Notes: a model not told the origin generated them from the letters alone. 64,000 bases of DNA from Hymenobacter baengnokdamensis (GCF_008728635.1 NZ_CP044285.1:1798001-1862000), one strand, 5' to 3'; shown: positions 34,118 to 44,562, counted from the stretch's first letter. Numbers and translations are program-made.

Positions 34118-35592
34118 GCACGCTGCCGCTATTTGCCCTGCTCGCCGAAATTCCGGTGCTTGCCCAGCACGGCAACCCCGATGTGCCCGTGGCCGGCCTC
34201 ACCCTCGACTCGCGCCGGGCCGGGCCGGGGCAGCTGTTCTGTGCCCTGCGCGGCACCGCCACCGATGGGCATATGTTTATCGACCAGGCGGTGGCCCAGG
34301 GGGCAGCGGTGGTGGTATGCGAAGCGCTGCCCGCGCAGCTGCATGCTGCCACTACCTATGTGCAGGTAGCCGACAGCGCCGCCGCGCTCGGGCCCATTGC
34401 CAGCGCCTTCTACGGCCACCCGTCGCGCCAGCTTACGCTGGTGGGCGTAACCGGTACCAACGGCAAAACCACCTGCGCCACGCTGCTGCACAAGCTGCTG
34501 CGCGAGCTGGGCTATCATGCCGGCCTGCTGGGCACGGTGCAGAATCAGATTGACGAAACCGTGGTGGCCAGCACGCACACCACGCCCGATGCCATCCGGC
34601 TCAATGAGCTGCTGGCGCGTATGGTGGCGGCGGGCTGCACCCACGCCTGCATGGAGGTAAGCAGCCACGCCGTGGCGCAGCACCGCATAGGCGGGCTGCG
34701 CTTTGCGGGCGGCATCTTCACCAACCTTACCCACGACCACCTCGACTACCACGGCACGTTCGATAACTACCTGAAGGCCAAAAAAGGCTTTTTCGATGGG
34801 CTGCCCAAAACGGCTTTCGCCCTCACCAATGCCGACGACAAGCGCGGGCCGGTGATGCTGCAAAATACCGCCGCCCGCCGCGCTACCTACTCGCTGCGCT
34901 CGGCGGCAACCTTCCGCGCCCGGCTGGTTGATAACGACATGGCCGGCCTGCACCTGGAGCTGGATGGCCGCGAGGTGCAGTTCCGCCTCATTGGGGTGTT
35001 TAATGCCTACAATCTGCTGGCCGTGTACGGTGCGGCCGTGCTGCTTGGCGAAGACCCCACCGAAGTGCTTACCATTCTCTCGGGCCTCACTACTGCGCCC
35101 GGGCGCTTTGAGCCGGTTACCGTGCCAGGCCAGGCTATCAGCGGCCTCGTCGATTATGCGCACACGCCCGATGCGCTGGAGAACGTGCTCCAGACCCTGC
35201 ACCAGACGCGCCGGCCCGAGCAGCGCATTATCACGGTGGTGGGCTGCGGCGGCAACCGCGACGCCACCAAGCGGCCCATTATGGCGCGGCTGGCCGCCCA
35301 GCTTTCGGATGAGGTTATCCTGACGTCCGACAACCCGCGCGACGAAGACCCGCTCGCTATTCTGCGCCAGATGCAGGCCGGCCTTACCCCGCCAACCGAT
35401 GCCCGCGTGCAGGTTATTGCCGACCGCCGCGCGGCCATCCGGGCGGCCGTGGCCCTGGCCCGGCCCGCCGACCTGGTGCTGGTAGCCGGCAAAGGCCACG
35501 AAACTTACCAGGAAATAAAAGGGGTGAAAACGCACTTCGACGACCGCGAAGAATTGCGTAACGCCCTACTTAGCAGTAAGAATAAGGAATGA
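34114..35592 (+). CDS. murE: UDP-MurNAc-L-Ala-D-Glu:meso-diaminopimelate ligase
   Basis: MurE adds the third residue to the peptidoglycan stem peptide. The 492-residue product has the ATP loop GVTGTNGKTT (111-120), the middle-domain FTNLTHDHLDYHGT (202-215) with the carbamylated-Lys region KAKKGFF, and the C-terminal TSDNPRDEDP (404-413). The DNPR motif is the one that selects meso-diaminopimelate, so the organism probably makes DAP-type peptidoglycan. A 61-bp gap with small inverted repeats separates it from mraY. Confidence 0.96.
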   Translation: MSTLPLFALLAEIPVLAQHGNPDVPVAGLTLDSRRAGPGQLFCALRGTATDGHMFIDQAVAQGAAVVVCEALPAQLHAATTYVQVADSAAALGPIASAFYGHPSRQLTLVGVTGTNGKTTCATLLHKLLRELGYHAGLLGTVQNQIDETVVASTHTTPDAIRLNELLARMVAAGCTHACMEVSSHAVAQHRIGGLRFAGGIFTNLTHDHLDYHGTFDNYLKAKKGFFDGLPKTAFALTNADDKRGPVMLQNTAARRATYSLRSAATFRARLVDNDMAGLHLELDGREVQFRLIGVFNAYNLLAVYGAAVLLGEDPTEVLTILSGLTTAPGRFEPVTVPGQAISGLVDYAHTPDALENVLQTLHQTRRPEQRIITVVGCGGNRDATKRPIMARLAAQLSDEVILTSDNPRDEDPLAILRQMQAGLTPPTDARVQVIADRRAAIRAAVALARPADLVLVAGKGHETYQEIKGVKTHFDDREELRNALLSSKNKE

Positions 35593-35653
35593 AGCGCGGC
35601 AGCGGTAGTGCTGCCTCAGGCTACTCATTCCAAACTTCTCATTCACGATTAAC

Positions 35654-36874
35654 ATGCTCTACTACCTCTTCCGCTATCTGCACGAACATTATCACCTCAC
35701 CGGAACCGGCGTGTTTCAGTACACGACCTTCCGCGCCGGGCTGGCCGTGGTAACGTCGCTGCTCATTGCCCAGCTGTTTGGCGGAAAGCTTATTAACGTG
35801 TTGCAGCGCAAGCAGGTGGGCGAAACGATTCGTGACCTCGGCCTGCAAGGGCAAAATGAGAAAAAGGGTACGCCTACCATGGGCGGTCTGATTATTCTGC
35901 TGGCTATTCTGGTGCCGGTGCTGCTTTTTGCCCGCCTGCGCAATATCTACATTATCCTGATGCTGCTCAGCACCGTATGGCTCGGGCTTATTGGCTTTCT
36001 CGACGACTACATCAAGGTTTTTCGCAAAAACAAAGAAGGGCTGAGTGGGCGGTTCAAGGTGCTGGGTCAGATTGGCTTAGGCCTGACTGTAGGCTGGGTG
36101 CTCTACTACAGCAACGAGGTAACGGTGCGCGAATACCTGCTGCCCAACGGCCAGCTGTCGGCCGTTGATGCCAGCAAGGTTTTCAACGATGTGCACCTGA
36201 TGATAACGACGGTGCCGTTTATGAAAAATAACGAGCTGAACTACGGCGACTTGTTTGCCACGGCGGGCAGCGCCTTCAAGGGTCTATACGGTATATTGTA
36301 TATTCCAATCGTAATCGTCATTATTACGGCCGTCAGCAATGGTGCTAATATTACCGACGGCCTCGACGGGCTGGCCGCGGGCACGTCGGCAATTATTGGT
36401 ATCACACTGGCAATCTTTGCCTTCGTCAGCGGCAACGCGCTGCTCGCAGATTATCTGGATGTCATGTTCATCCCCGACTCCGGCGAGCTGGTTATCTTCT
36501 GCACGGCCTTTGTAGGGGCCTGTATAGGGTTTTTATGGTATAACTCGTACCCGGCCCAGGTTTTTATGGGCGATACGGGCTCGCTGGCCCTGGGCGGCAT
36601 TATCGCGGTGCTGGCCCTCATTGTGCGCAAAGAGCTGCTGATTCCGATTTTGTGCGGTGTGTTTCTAATTGAGAATCTGTCGGTTATCGTGCAGGTGAGC
36701 TGGTTTAAGTACACCCGGCGCAAGTACGGTGAAGGCCGCCGGCTGCTGCGCATGTCGCCGCTGCACCACCATTATCAAAAGCTTGGCTACCACGAATCCA
36801 AGATTGTATCACGGTTCTGGATTGTGGGCATTATGCTGGCGGTAATTACCCTGGTTACGCTGAAACTACGCTAA
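35654..36874 (+). CDS. mraY: Phospho-MurNAc-pentapeptide transferase
   Basis: MraY makes lipid I from UDP-MurNAc-pentapeptide and undecaprenyl phosphate in the inner membrane. The 406-residue product is polytopic (about ten hydrophobic segments) with the family motifs [25 protein letters not shown] (catalytic Asp pair), [12 protein letters not shown] and the C-terminal [19 protein letters not shown]. It contains a longer loop (about 165-205) than E. coli MraY, as in Bacteroidota homologues. Confidence 0.96.
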   Translation: MLYYLFRYLHEHYHLTGTGVFQYTTFRAGLAVVTSLLIAQLFGGKLINVLQRKQVGETIRDLGLQGQNEKKGTPTMGGLIILLAILVPVLLFARLRNIYIILMLLSTVWLGLIGFLDDYIKVFRKNKEGLSGRFKVLGQIGLGLTVGWVLYYSNEVTVREYLLPNGQLSAVDASKVFNDVHLMITTVPFMKNNELNYGDLFATAGSAFKGLYGILYIPIVIVIITAVSNGANITDGLDGLAAGTSAIIGITLAIFAFVSGNALLADYLDVMFIPDSGELVIFCTAFVGACIGFLWYNSYPAQVFMGDTGSLALGGIIAVLALIVRKELLIPILCGVFLIENLSVIVQVSWFKYTRRKYGEGRRLLRMSPLHHHYQKLGYHESKIVSRFWIVGIMLAVITLVTLKLR

Positions 36875-36889
36875 TACTTATTCGCCGCT

Positions 36890-38254
36890 ATGACTGCTGT
36901 CAGCAAAAATATTGTTATTCTCGGAGCCGCCGAAAGCGGCGTGGGCGCCGCTTTGCTGGCGCAGGCAAAAGGCCATACCACGTTCGTATCCGACCGGGGA
37001 CCCATTCAGCCCCAGTATAAGGAAAAGCTCACCCAGGCCGGTATCGAGTTTGAGGAAAACCAGCACTCACTGGCGCGGATTCTGCTAGCCGATGAAGTAA
37101 TTAAAAGCCCCGGCATTCCGGAAAAAGCAGCCGTTATTAAGGCCCTGCGTGAGAAAAATATTGCTGTTATTTCCGAGATAGAGTTTGCCAGCCGCTATAC
37201 CAAGGCGCGGTTTATTGCCATTACCGGTACCAACGGCAAAACCACCACCACGCTGCTTACCTATCATTTGCTGAAGGAAGCTGGCCTGAGCGTGGGGCTG
37301 GCCGGCAACATCGGCTACTCGCTCGCCGAGCAGGTAATTACCGATAAGTTTGCCTACTACGTGCTCGAGCTCAGCAGCTTCCAGCTGGACGATACCAAGG
37401 ATTTTCACCCCTGGATTTCGCTGCTGCTCAATATTACCCCCGACCACCTCGACCGCTACGACTACTCGCTGGCTAAGTACGCTGAGGCGAAGCTGCGCAT
37501 TGCCGAAAACCTGGTTTCCGACGATTACCTGATTTACAACGCCGACGACGAGACTATCGAGCGCTTTCTGAAAACCGCGTTTATGACGGCTTTCCTGCTG
37601 CCTTTCAGCCTGCACCACCGTCCCGATTATCACCTGGCAGCTTACTACGAAGACGACTATACTCTGTGCCTGCACCTGCCCACCGACGACCAGCATCCCG
37701 AAAAGGTAAGCGTGAAGAACTCGCCGCTTATTGGCCAGCATAACCACCAGAATATGGCGGCGGCTATATTGGCGGCGCGGGTGGCCGGCGTGTCGCCCCG
37801 GCAGATTGAGGCCGCCCTGCGCTCGTTCAAAAATGCCGACCACCGCTTGCAGCTGGTGCGTGAAATAGCTGATATTCAGTATATAAACGACAGCAAAGCC
37901 ACCAATGTAGAAGCCGCCTGGTATGCCCTCGACGGTATTAAGCGGCCTATTGTGTGGATAGCCGGCGGTACCGATAAAGGCAACGACTACGCCACCTTGC
38001 AGCCGCTGGCCGAGCAAAAAGTGAAGGCGCTAATCTGCCTGGGCGTAGACAATACCAAGCTGCGCGCCGCCTTCGAAAGCCATGTGCCGCACTTCGAAGA
38101 AACCCAAAGCATGACCGATGCTGTGCGCCGCGCCGCGGCGCTGGCGGCACCCGGCGATGTCGTACTGCTGTCGCCCTGCTGCGCCAGCTTCGATTTATTT
38201 AAAAACTACGAAGACCGGGGCCGGCAATTTGCCGCCGCCGTGCAGGCATTATAA
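36890..38254 (+). CDS. murD: UDP-MurNAc-L-alanine:D-glutamate ligase
   Basis: MurD adds D-Glu to UDP-MurNAc-L-Ala. The 454-residue product has an N-terminal Rossmann domain (IVILGAAESGVGAALLAQ at 8-25), the ATP loop FIAITGTNGKTTTT at about 105-118, the middle-domain LLNITPDHLDRYDYSL, and INDSKATNVEAAW in the C-terminal domain. It begins 15 bp after mraY and ends 14 bp before ftsW. Confidence 0.95.
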   Translation: MTAVSKNIVILGAAESGVGAALLAQAKGHTTFVSDRGPIQPQYKEKLTQAGIEFEENQHSLARILLADEVIKSPGIPEKAAVIKALREKNIAVISEIEFASRYTKARFIAITGTNGKTTTTLLTYHLLKEAGLSVGLAGNIGYSLAEQVITDKFAYYVLELSSFQLDDTKDFHPWISLLLNITPDHLDRYDYSLAKYAEAKLRIAENLVSDDYLIYNADDETIERFLKTAFMTAFLLPFSLHHRPDYHLAAYYEDDYTLCLHLPTDDQHPEKVSVKNSPLIGQHNHQNMAAAILAARVAGVSPRQIEAALRSFKNADHRLQLVREIADIQYINDSKATNVEAAWYALDGIKRPIVWIAGGTDKGNDYATLQPLAEQKVKALICLGVDNTKLRAAFESHVPHFEETQSMTDAVRRAAALAAPGDVVLLSPCCASFDLFKNYEDRGRQFAAAVQAL

Positions 38255-38268
38255 TTAAATCAGGACTT

Positions 38269-39465
38269 ATGGAAACGACCCGTCTTACCTGGCTTCAGCG
38301 CAACCTTAAGGGCGACCCTATTTTGTGGGCCATCGTTATCCTGTTTTCGCTTATCAGCATCGCGGTGGTGTATTCGGCCACCGGCACACTGGCGTATCGC
38401 AACGAGCTGCACGGCCGCACGGGCTCGGTGGAGATGATTGTGTTGAAGCATAGTAGCTTGATTATCATTGGGCTGGCCTTAATGTGGCTGGCTCATCGCA
38501 TCGACTACCGGCACTACTCGCGACTGTCGCTCTACGCGCTGCTTATTTCGGTGCCGCTGCTGCTGTTTACTTATTTTATGGGGGGCGAAACCAACGGAGC
38601 TTCGCGCTGGCTCACCATCCCGGTTATCAACCAGACCTTTCAGCCCTCCGACCTGGCCAAGCTGGCGCTTATCTCGCACCTGGCCAGTATGCTGAGCCGC
38701 CGGCAGCAGCACTTGCACGATTTTTGGAGTACGCTTTTTCCGGTAATGCTGTGGGTAGGCGTTATCTGCGGCTTAATTGTTCTGTCCAATGCTTCCACGG
38801 CGCTGCTGCTGTTTCTTACCTGCCTGCTGCTCATGTTCATTGGCCGCGTACCCATGAAGCAGATGCTGGTGATGGTCGTTATCGGCGTAGTGCTGGGCGG
38901 TGCCGGGCTGGCGGCCGGCCAGCGTCTCGGAACAGTAATGTCGCGGGTCACCAATTTTACCGATAAAACTAAAAAGCCTCAATTTCAGCTTGAGCACTCG
39001 TTTATTGCCATTGCCACGGGTGGCCTCACCGGCAAAGGCCCCGGCAAAAGCACCGAGCGCAATATTATGCCGCACCCGTATTCCGACTTTATCTACGCCA
39101 TTATTATTGAAGAATATGGTATGATTGGCGGCTTGTTCGTGCTGTTTCTCTACCTGGCTTTTTTATATCGCGGATTAAAAACCGTGATGAACAGTCAGGG
39201 CGCATTTGGCGGCCTGCTCTCGGCCGGCCTGAGCTTTAGCCTGGTATTGCAGGCAATGGTAAATATGGGCGTGGCCGTGGGCCTGGGCCCCGTTACGGGC
39301 CTGCCGCTGCCTATGCTGAGCATGGGCGGTACCTCCCTTATTTTCACGGGCTTAAGCGTCGGTATTATCCTGGCCGTGAGCCGGGGCGAGCGCGAAACCC
39401 GCCCCATGGCCGGCGAGCCCGCCGATACGACCCGGATTACGAGTAAACGCGCGCAGTATGCGTAA
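38269..39465 (+). CDS. ftsW: Lipid II polymerase of the division site
   Basis: FtsW is a SEDS-family glycosyltransferase that works with FtsI. The 398-residue product has about ten membrane segments and the conserved GASRWLTIPVINQTFQPSDLA-type block at about 109-129 (catalytic-site loop), PHPYSDFIYAIIIEEYGMIG at about 265-284 and LPMLSMGGTSLIFTGL near the C-terminus. No long N-terminal extension is seen. Confidence 0.95.
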   Translation: METTRLTWLQRNLKGDPILWAIVILFSLISIAVVYSATGTLAYRNELHGRTGSVEMIVLKHSSLIIIGLALMWLAHRIDYRHYSRLSLYALLISVPLLLFTYFMGGETNGASRWLTIPVINQTFQPSDLAKLALISHLASMLSRRQQHLHDFWSTLFPVMLWVGVICGLIVLSNASTALLLFLTCLLLMFIGRVPMKQMLVMVVIGVVLGGAGLAAGQRLGTVMSRVTNFTDKTKKPQFQLEHSFIAIATGGLTGKGPGKSTERNIMPHPYSDFIYAIIIEEYGMIGGLFVLFLYLAFLYRGLKTVMNSQGAFGGLLSAGLSFSLVLQAMVNMGVAVGLGPVTGLPLPMLSMGGTSLIFTGLSVGIILAVSRGERETRPMAGEPADTTRITSKRAQYA

Positions 39466-39556
39466 TCGTTAGGTGTTGATAAGTAATTGCAAAATATTGC
39501 ATTTATAGTACATATTGATTATAAAATTTCCCTCCAGTAGCTCACAGCTTACTAAT

Positions 39557-40654
39557 ATGAAATTTATCATCTCCGGCGGCGGTACAGGCGGGCATATTTT
39601 CCCGGCGGTAGCAATCGCGAATGAAATTCGGCGGCGGCAGCCCAACGCCGAGATTCTGTTCGTGGGGGCCAACGGCCGCATGGAGATGACGCGCGTGCCC
39701 GAAGCCGGCTATAAAATAATAGGCCTTGATATCACCGGCCTGCAGCGCCGCCTCACGCCGCAGAATATTATGTTCCCGGTGCGGGTGTTTCGCTCGGTGC
39801 GCAAAGCCGGAAAACTAATTCAGGAATTTCGGCCCGATGCCGTGGTGGGAGTGGGGGGCTATGCCTCGGCCCCGGTGCTGCTGGCTGCTACCTCGCGCGG
39901 TATCCCAACTCTTATTCAGGAGCAGAACTCGTATGCCGGCCTGGTTAATAAATTGCTGGCGCGCCGCGTTGGCAAGATATGCGTGGCCTACGAGGGTATG
40001 GAAAAATTCTTTCCCTCTGAAAAGCTGGTGCTTACCGGCAACCCCGTACGCACGGAGATTGCCCAGGGTAGCCGCGAGGAAGCACTACGTTTCTTTAACC
40101 TTGACCCCGCCAAAAAAACGCTGCTGGTAGTGGGCGGTAGCCTGGGGGCCCGCACCCTCAACCTGGCCACGGCGGCGGCGCTGCCCCGCCTGCGCGAAGC
40201 CGGCGTGCAGGTACTCTGGCAAACTGGTAAGCTCTATTTTCTCGAAGCGCAGCAGCAAGCGGCGCCCTTTGCCGCCGACCGGCTGCAGGCGCTGGAATTT
40301 ATCCAGCGTATGGACCTGGCCTACGCGGCCGCCGATGTGGTTATTAGCCGGGCCGGCGCCCTTTCAGTATCAGAGCTTTGCCTCACGGGAAAGGCCAGTG
40401 TGCTGGTGCCATCGCCCAACGTAGCCGAAGACCACCAGACCAAAAATGCGCTGGCGCTGGTGAGCAAGGGCGCGGCCGTACTCATCACCGATGCGCACGC
40501 CGCCGGGCGCCTCTACGACGAGACGTTACGCCTGCTCGCCGACCCGGTGCGCCAGCAGCAGCTTAGCCAGCGCGTGCTGGAAATGGCCCGGCCCAGCGCC
40601 ACCACTGCTATTGTAGACGAGCTATTTAAACTGGTAAAAATCAATACCGACTAA
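39557..40654 (+). CDS. murG: Lipid II synthase: UDP-GlcNAc transferase
   Basis: MurG transfers GlcNAc to lipid I to give lipid II at the inner face of the membrane. From the ATG at 39557 the product is 365 residues, beginning MKFIISGGGTGGHIFPAVAI (the MurG G-loop) with VVGVGGYASAPVLLAA (about 110), NSYAGLVNKLLAR, a second G-loop VVGGSLGARTLNLA and the donor-binding ISRAGALSVSELCLTGKAS with PSPNVAEDHQTKNA. An earlier in-frame start at 39515 adds 14 unlikely residues. Confidence 0.95.
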   Translation: MKFIISGGGTGGHIFPAVAIANEIRRRQPNAEILFVGANGRMEMTRVPEAGYKIIGLDITGLQRRLTPQNIMFPVRVFRSVRKAGKLIQEFRPDAVVGVGGYASAPVLLAATSRGIPTLIQEQNSYAGLVNKLLARRVGKICVAYEGMEKFFPSEKLVLTGNPVRTEIAQGSREEALRFFNLDPAKKTLLVVGGSLGARTLNLATAAALPRLREAGVQVLWQTGKLYFLEAQQQAAPFAADRLQALEFIQRMDLAYAAADVVISRAGALSVSELCLTGKASVLVPSPNVAEDHQTKNALALVSKGAAVLITDAHAAGRLYDETLRLLADPVRQQQLSQRVLEMARPSATTAIVDELFKLVKINTD

Positions 40655-40693
40655 AGCAGAGCGTCCGGCTTGGCCGGGCGTTCAAACCTCATA

Positions 40694-42100
40694 ATGCAGC
40701 AGTTTCCCTACGTATTTTTCCTCGGCATCGGCGGCATCGGCATGTCGGCGCTGGCCCGTTGGTTTAAAGCCAATGGCCACCAGGTGAGCGGCTACGACAA
40801 AACTGAAACCCCCCTGACCCAGGCCTTGCAGGCCGAAGGAATTGCCGTGCATTATGCCGATGCAGTCGAAAATATTCCGTCGGAAATTCGGGAAAACAAG
40901 GCCCGTACGCTGGTGGTGCTTACGCCGGCTATTCCGGCCACCAGCCTGGAATGGGCCTGGCTGCGCGGGCAGGGCTACGATATCCGCAAGCGCAGCCAGG
41001 TGCTGGGCGTGCTCACCCAGGGCCGGCCTACGATTGCGGTGGCCGGCACGCACGGCAAAACCACTACCAGTAGCATGGTAGCGCACTTGCTGCGTCAGGC
41101 CGGCCTCGACGCCGGGGCTTTTTTGGGCGGTATCTCCGTAAATCTGGGCTCCAATCTGTTGCTGCCCAAAAGCGCCACGGCCCCGGTAGTGGTGGAAGCC
41201 GACGAATACGACCGCAGCTTTCTGACCTTGCACCCCGATGTAGCTATCGTGACCAGTACCGATGCCGACCACCTGGATATCTACGGGGAGCAAAGCGCGC
41301 TTATCGATTCTTTCTGTCAATTCGTTGGCCAGTTGAAGCCCGGCGGAACGCTGCTGCTCAACCACACTGCCGACGAGCGGGTGGCGGCGGCCGTGCCGCC
41401 CGGCACGCGGGTGCTGCGCTACGGCCTGGCGGCTGCGCCGCACCTCGACTTATTTGCTGGAAATATTACCACCGAAGGACATCAGTTTCACTTCGACCTG
41501 CACAGCCCACAGGGCGTCGTGGCGGGGTTGAAGTTAGCCGTGCCCGGCTTTCACAATATTGAAAATATGCTGGCCGCCGCCGCGGCCGCACAATTATTTG
41601 GAGTGCGTGAAATGCAACTCCCTGAGGCCGTGGCTACGTATCGGGGCGTTAAAAGGCGCTTCGAATTTATTGTAACCAGGGCTGATAAAGTATACGTAGA
41701 CGACTACGCCCATCACCCGCGCGAAATTGAAGCTTTTCTGCGCTCGTTGCGCGCCTTATATCCCGGTAAAAAAATACGGGTTATTTTTCAGCCGCATTTA
41801 TTTACCCGCACCCGCGACTTTGCCGAAGGGTTTTCAAAAAGCCTGAGTCTGGCCGACGAAGTAGTGCTGCTGGATATTTATCCGGCGCGTGAGCTGCCCA
41901 TAGCGGGCGTAACTGCGGAAATGTTGCTCACGGCAATTACTTCGCCAGCTAAATCGCTGCAAACCAAGCAGCAAGTATTGGAAAATACCCGAAATAATTC
42001 TACATTTGACGTGCTGGCAACCGTAGGAGCCGGCGACATTGATACCCTGGTACCGCAGCTTAAAAAGCTACTGGATTCCACAGAAATTCCGCAAAACTAA
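40694..42100 (+). CDS. murC: UDP-MurNAc:L-alanine ligase
   Basis: MurC adds L-Ala to UDP-MurNAc. From the ATG at 40694 the product is 468 residues: an N-terminal Rossmann part (FFLGIGGIGMSALARWF at 8-24), ATP loop AVAGTHGKTTTSSMVAHLL, middle-domain EADEYDRSFLTLHPD and TSTDADHLDIYG, and C-terminal DDYAHHPREIEAFL. All ligase motifs are present. It lies 39 bp behind murG. Confidence 0.95.
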   Translation: MQQFPYVFFLGIGGIGMSALARWFKANGHQVSGYDKTETPLTQALQAEGIAVHYADAVENIPSEIRENKARTLVVLTPAIPATSLEWAWLRGQGYDIRKRSQVLGVLTQGRPTIAVAGTHGKTTTSSMVAHLLRQAGLDAGAFLGGISVNLGSNLLLPKSATAPVVVEADEYDRSFLTLHPDVAIVTSTDADHLDIYGEQSALIDSFCQFVGQLKPGGTLLLNHTADERVAAAVPPGTRVLRYGLAAAPHLDLFAGNITTEGHQFHFDLHSPQGVVAGLKLAVPGFHNIENMLAAAAAAQLFGVREMQLPEAVATYRGVKRRFEFIVTRADKVYVDDYAHHPREIEAFLRSLRALYPGKKIRVIFQPHLFTRTRDFAEGFSKSLSLADEVVLLDIYPARELPIAGVTAEMLLTAITSPAKSLQTKQQVLENTRNNSTFDVLATVGAGDIDTLVPQLKKLLDSTEIPQN

Positions 42101-42208
42101 AAAATATAATCTGCTCGTTTTATCTTCCTTTGTTTAGCTGAAGCTTGCGCTAATTATAGCGCGGGTGAGGCTGCAAAATAAACCAGATAAGGGCTAATAT
42201 GCAATTTT

Positions 42209-42967
42209 ATGGATATGACCGTTCGCAATCTGCTTGTCGCGCTTGCCTGCCTGCTGGGGTTGGGTAGCATGGCGGCGTTTGCGGCCTTTCGGCAGGCGCA
42301 CCGCCCGGTGCAAAATGTAGTGGTAAACGTAGCCAACGAGTTCAATAATTATTTTATCAGCGAGCGCGGCGTAACAGCGCTCCTTACCAATGGCGGTAAA
42401 GAGCCGGTGCTGGGCACGGTGCCCGAAGGCCCGCGACTGCGCGAGCTGGAAAACCGGTTAAAGGCGCACCCTTTCGTGCGCGATGCGCAGGTGTACCGCG
42501 ACCTCGCCGGCAATCTGCACGCCGACGTGCACCAAAACCGGCCCATCGCCCGTTTGGTACACCCCGATGACCGCCTCGATACCTACGTCGATGCCAATGG
42601 CCGGCGGCTGCCGCTGTCGCCGCTCTACACGGCGCGGGTGGCCACCGTGAGCCGGGCCGGCGGCGGCACGCTGCCCAGCAATTTTTTTCAGGATAGTACC
42701 AGCCGGGGCTACCTCGATTTTTTACGCTTTGTCGATGAGCATCCCTTCTGGCGGGCTCAGGTGGCCGAAGTTTTTGTGGAGCCGGGCGGCAAGCTCAGCT
42801 TTACGCAGCAGGTGGGCGACCAGCGTATCGAGTTTGGAGTCCCCGAAGATATTTCGGAAAAATTCGCCAAATTGATGGTATTTTACCGTCAAATTCCCTC
42901 AGTGCTAGGCTGGGATACGTACCATCGCATAAACGTAGAATACCAAAATCAAATAATTTGCGAGTAG
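42209..42967 (+). CDS. ftsQ: Cell division protein FtsQ-like
   Basis: The 252-residue product has a short cytoplasmic start, one membrane segment (about 6-26) and a periplasmic part that begins with a POTRA-like region (VVVNVANEFNNYFISERGV through LRELENRLKAHPFVRDAQVYRDLAGNLHAD, in segments at about 37-105). It stands between murC and ftsA, the canonical ftsQ place, and FtsQ proteins of Bacteroidota are poorly conserved, so position plus topology carry the call. A 108-bp AT-rich gap precedes it. Confidence 0.88.
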   Translation: MDMTVRNLLVALACLLGLGSMAAFAAFRQAHRPVQNVVVNVANEFNNYFISERGVTALLTNGGKEPVLGTVPEGPRLRELENRLKAHPFVRDAQVYRDLAGNLHADVHQNRPIARLVHPDDRLDTYVDANGRRLPLSPLYTARVATVSRAGGGTLPSNFFQDSTSRGYLDFLRFVDEHPFWRAQVAEVFVEPGGKLSFTQQVGDQRIEFGVPEDISEKFAKLMVFYRQIPSVLGWDTYHRINVEYQNQIICE

Positions 42968-43052
42968 TAACTGCCTGGTAACCAAAAATATATTTTTTAT
43001 ACATTCTGCTAACCAAATTAGCTACTGCTCTTTCACTGCCCACTCTGCCCCT

Positions 43053-44456
43053 ATGCAACAAGATAAAATAGTCGTCGGCCTCGACATCGGCACCACGAAA
43101 ATCTGCGCCTTAGTGGGCCGCAAAAACGAGTACGGTAAGCTCGAGATTCTGGGCATGGGCAAGGCCGTGTCGGAAGGGGTACAGCGCGGCCTTGTGTTGA
43201 ATATCGATAAAACCGTAGATGCAATTAAGCGGGCCATCCGGCAAGCGGAAGAGCAGTCGGGCATCGACATTGGGGTGGTAAATGTGGGCATTGCGGGGCA
43301 GCACATCAAGTCGCTGCAGCACAATGGCTCCATTACCCGGCCCAGCGGCGACAATGAGATTACGCAGGACGACGTGAACCGCCTCACCGCCGATATGTAC
43401 CGGCTGGTGACCCCGCCGGGCTCGCAGATTATCCACGTAATGCCGCAGGATTATAAGGTTGACTTTGAAGGCGGCGTCACCGACCCCATCGGCATGGCTG
43501 GCGTGCGCCTGGAAGGTAACTTTCACATTATCACGGCTCAGAGCGCAGCTATCAACAACATTAATAAATGCGTGACCAAGGCCGGGCTGGCTATTGCCGA
43601 CCTCATTCTGGAGCCGCTGGCCTCGAGTGTATCGGTGCTTAGCGACGAAGAGAAAGAGGCGGGCGTGGCGCTGATTGACATCGGCGGCGGTACTACCGAC
43701 CTGGCCGTTTTCAAAGATGGTATTATTCGCCACGCGGCGGTGCTGCCCTTCGGCGGCAATATCATTACCCAGGATATCAAGCAGGGCTGCAACGTGACGC
43801 CCAACCAGGCCGAGCAGCTGAAGGTGAAGTTTGGCAAAGCCATTGCCGAGGAAGCCAGCGACTACGAAATCGTGAGCATTCCGGGCTTGCCCAACCGCCC
43901 GCCCAAAGAAGTATCGCTCAAGAATCTGGCGTATATCATTGAGGCCCGCATGTCGGAGATTATCGAGCTGGTATATGCCGAAATTTACCGGATGGGCCTG
44001 CAGGACCAGCTCTCGGCCGGCGTAGTGCTGACCGGCGGCGGCTCGCAGCTCCAGAACCTGGAGCAGCTGACCGAGTACCTCACCGGCCTCGATACGCGCA
44101 TCGGCTACCCCAATCAGCACCTGGGTAAGGGTAAGATTGAGGATGTGAAGTCGCCCATGCACGCTACCGGCGTGGGCCTGGTGCTGGCCGGCTACCAGGC
44201 GCAGGACGAGCGCGTGGCGCGCCCCGGCTACGGCGAGGAAGAAATACCGCCTTACAGCTACCAGCCGGTGGCTCCCGTGGCGGCCCCGGTAGTGCCGAGC
44301 TTTACGCCCGCTCCGGCCGCGCCCGTAGCGCCGGCGGCTACGGCGCCCGAGGCCCCCAAGCCACCCAAAGAGCAGAAGGGACTCAAGTTCCTGGGCGACA
44401 TTACGCGCAAGCTCAAGGGTATTCTGATTGACGATTTTGACGACAAGCAATATTAA
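43053..44456 (+). CDS. ftsA: Cell division protein FtsA
   Basis: FtsA is the actin-like protein that anchors FtsZ to the membrane. The 467-residue product has VVGLDIGTTKICALVGRKN (phosphate-1 loop, 6-24), the family-specific 1C region after about 85, ALIDIGGGTTDLAVFKDG (phosphate-2, about 207-224) and SAGVVLTGGGSQLQNLEQL (adenosine motif, about 325). A Pro/Ala linker (about 405-440) leads to a C-terminal amphipathic helix, LKFLGDITRKLKGILIDDF, the expected membrane-targeting sequence. Confidence 0.96.
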   Translation: MQQDKIVVGLDIGTTKICALVGRKNEYGKLEILGMGKAVSEGVQRGLVLNIDKTVDAIKRAIRQAEEQSGIDIGVVNVGIAGQHIKSLQHNGSITRPSGDNEITQDDVNRLTADMYRLVTPPGSQIIHVMPQDYKVDFEGGVTDPIGMAGVRLEGNFHIITAQSAAINNINKCVTKAGLAIADLILEPLASSVSVLSDEEKEAGVALIDIGGGTTDLAVFKDGIIRHAAVLPFGGNIITQDIKQGCNVTPNQAEQLKVKFGKAIAEEASDYEIVSIPGLPNRPPKEVSLKNLAYIIEARMSEIIELVYAEIYRMGLQDQLSAGVVLTGGGSQLQNLEQLTEYLTGLDTRIGYPNQHLGKGKIEDVKSPMHATGVGLVLAGYQAQDERVARPGYGEEEIPPYSYQPVAPVAAPVVPSFTPAPAAPVAPAATAPEAPKPPKEQKGLKFLGDITRKLKGILIDDFDDKQY

Positions 44457-44459
44457 TCT

Positions 44460-44555
44460 CATTTAACAATTATCATTTAACATTTAACAGTTGGGCTTTG
44501 AGCCTTAGCAGTCTGTCTAGCAGGTTGTTATATGTTGAATGTTGGATGTTAAATG
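44460..44555. repeat. AT-rich inverted repeats in the ftsA-ftsZ gap
   Basis: CATTTAACA occurs at 44460-44468 and again from 44474, and its complement TGTTAAATG at 44547-44555 faces them near the ftsZ start. The gap is clearly AT-richer than the genes. The arms resemble the style of the crtI-crtB repeat and may set ftsZ expression relative to ftsA. Confidence 0.5.
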
Positions 44556-44562
44556 AATCTTT

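Noticed and set aside
34129..35535. 468-codon minus-strand frame opposite murE
   Set aside because: Antisense shadow of a complete murE with ATP loop and DNPR motif.
43110..44462. 450-codon minus-strand frame opposite ftsA
   Set aside because: Antisense shadow; composition rich in His, Arg and Leu, and no domain.
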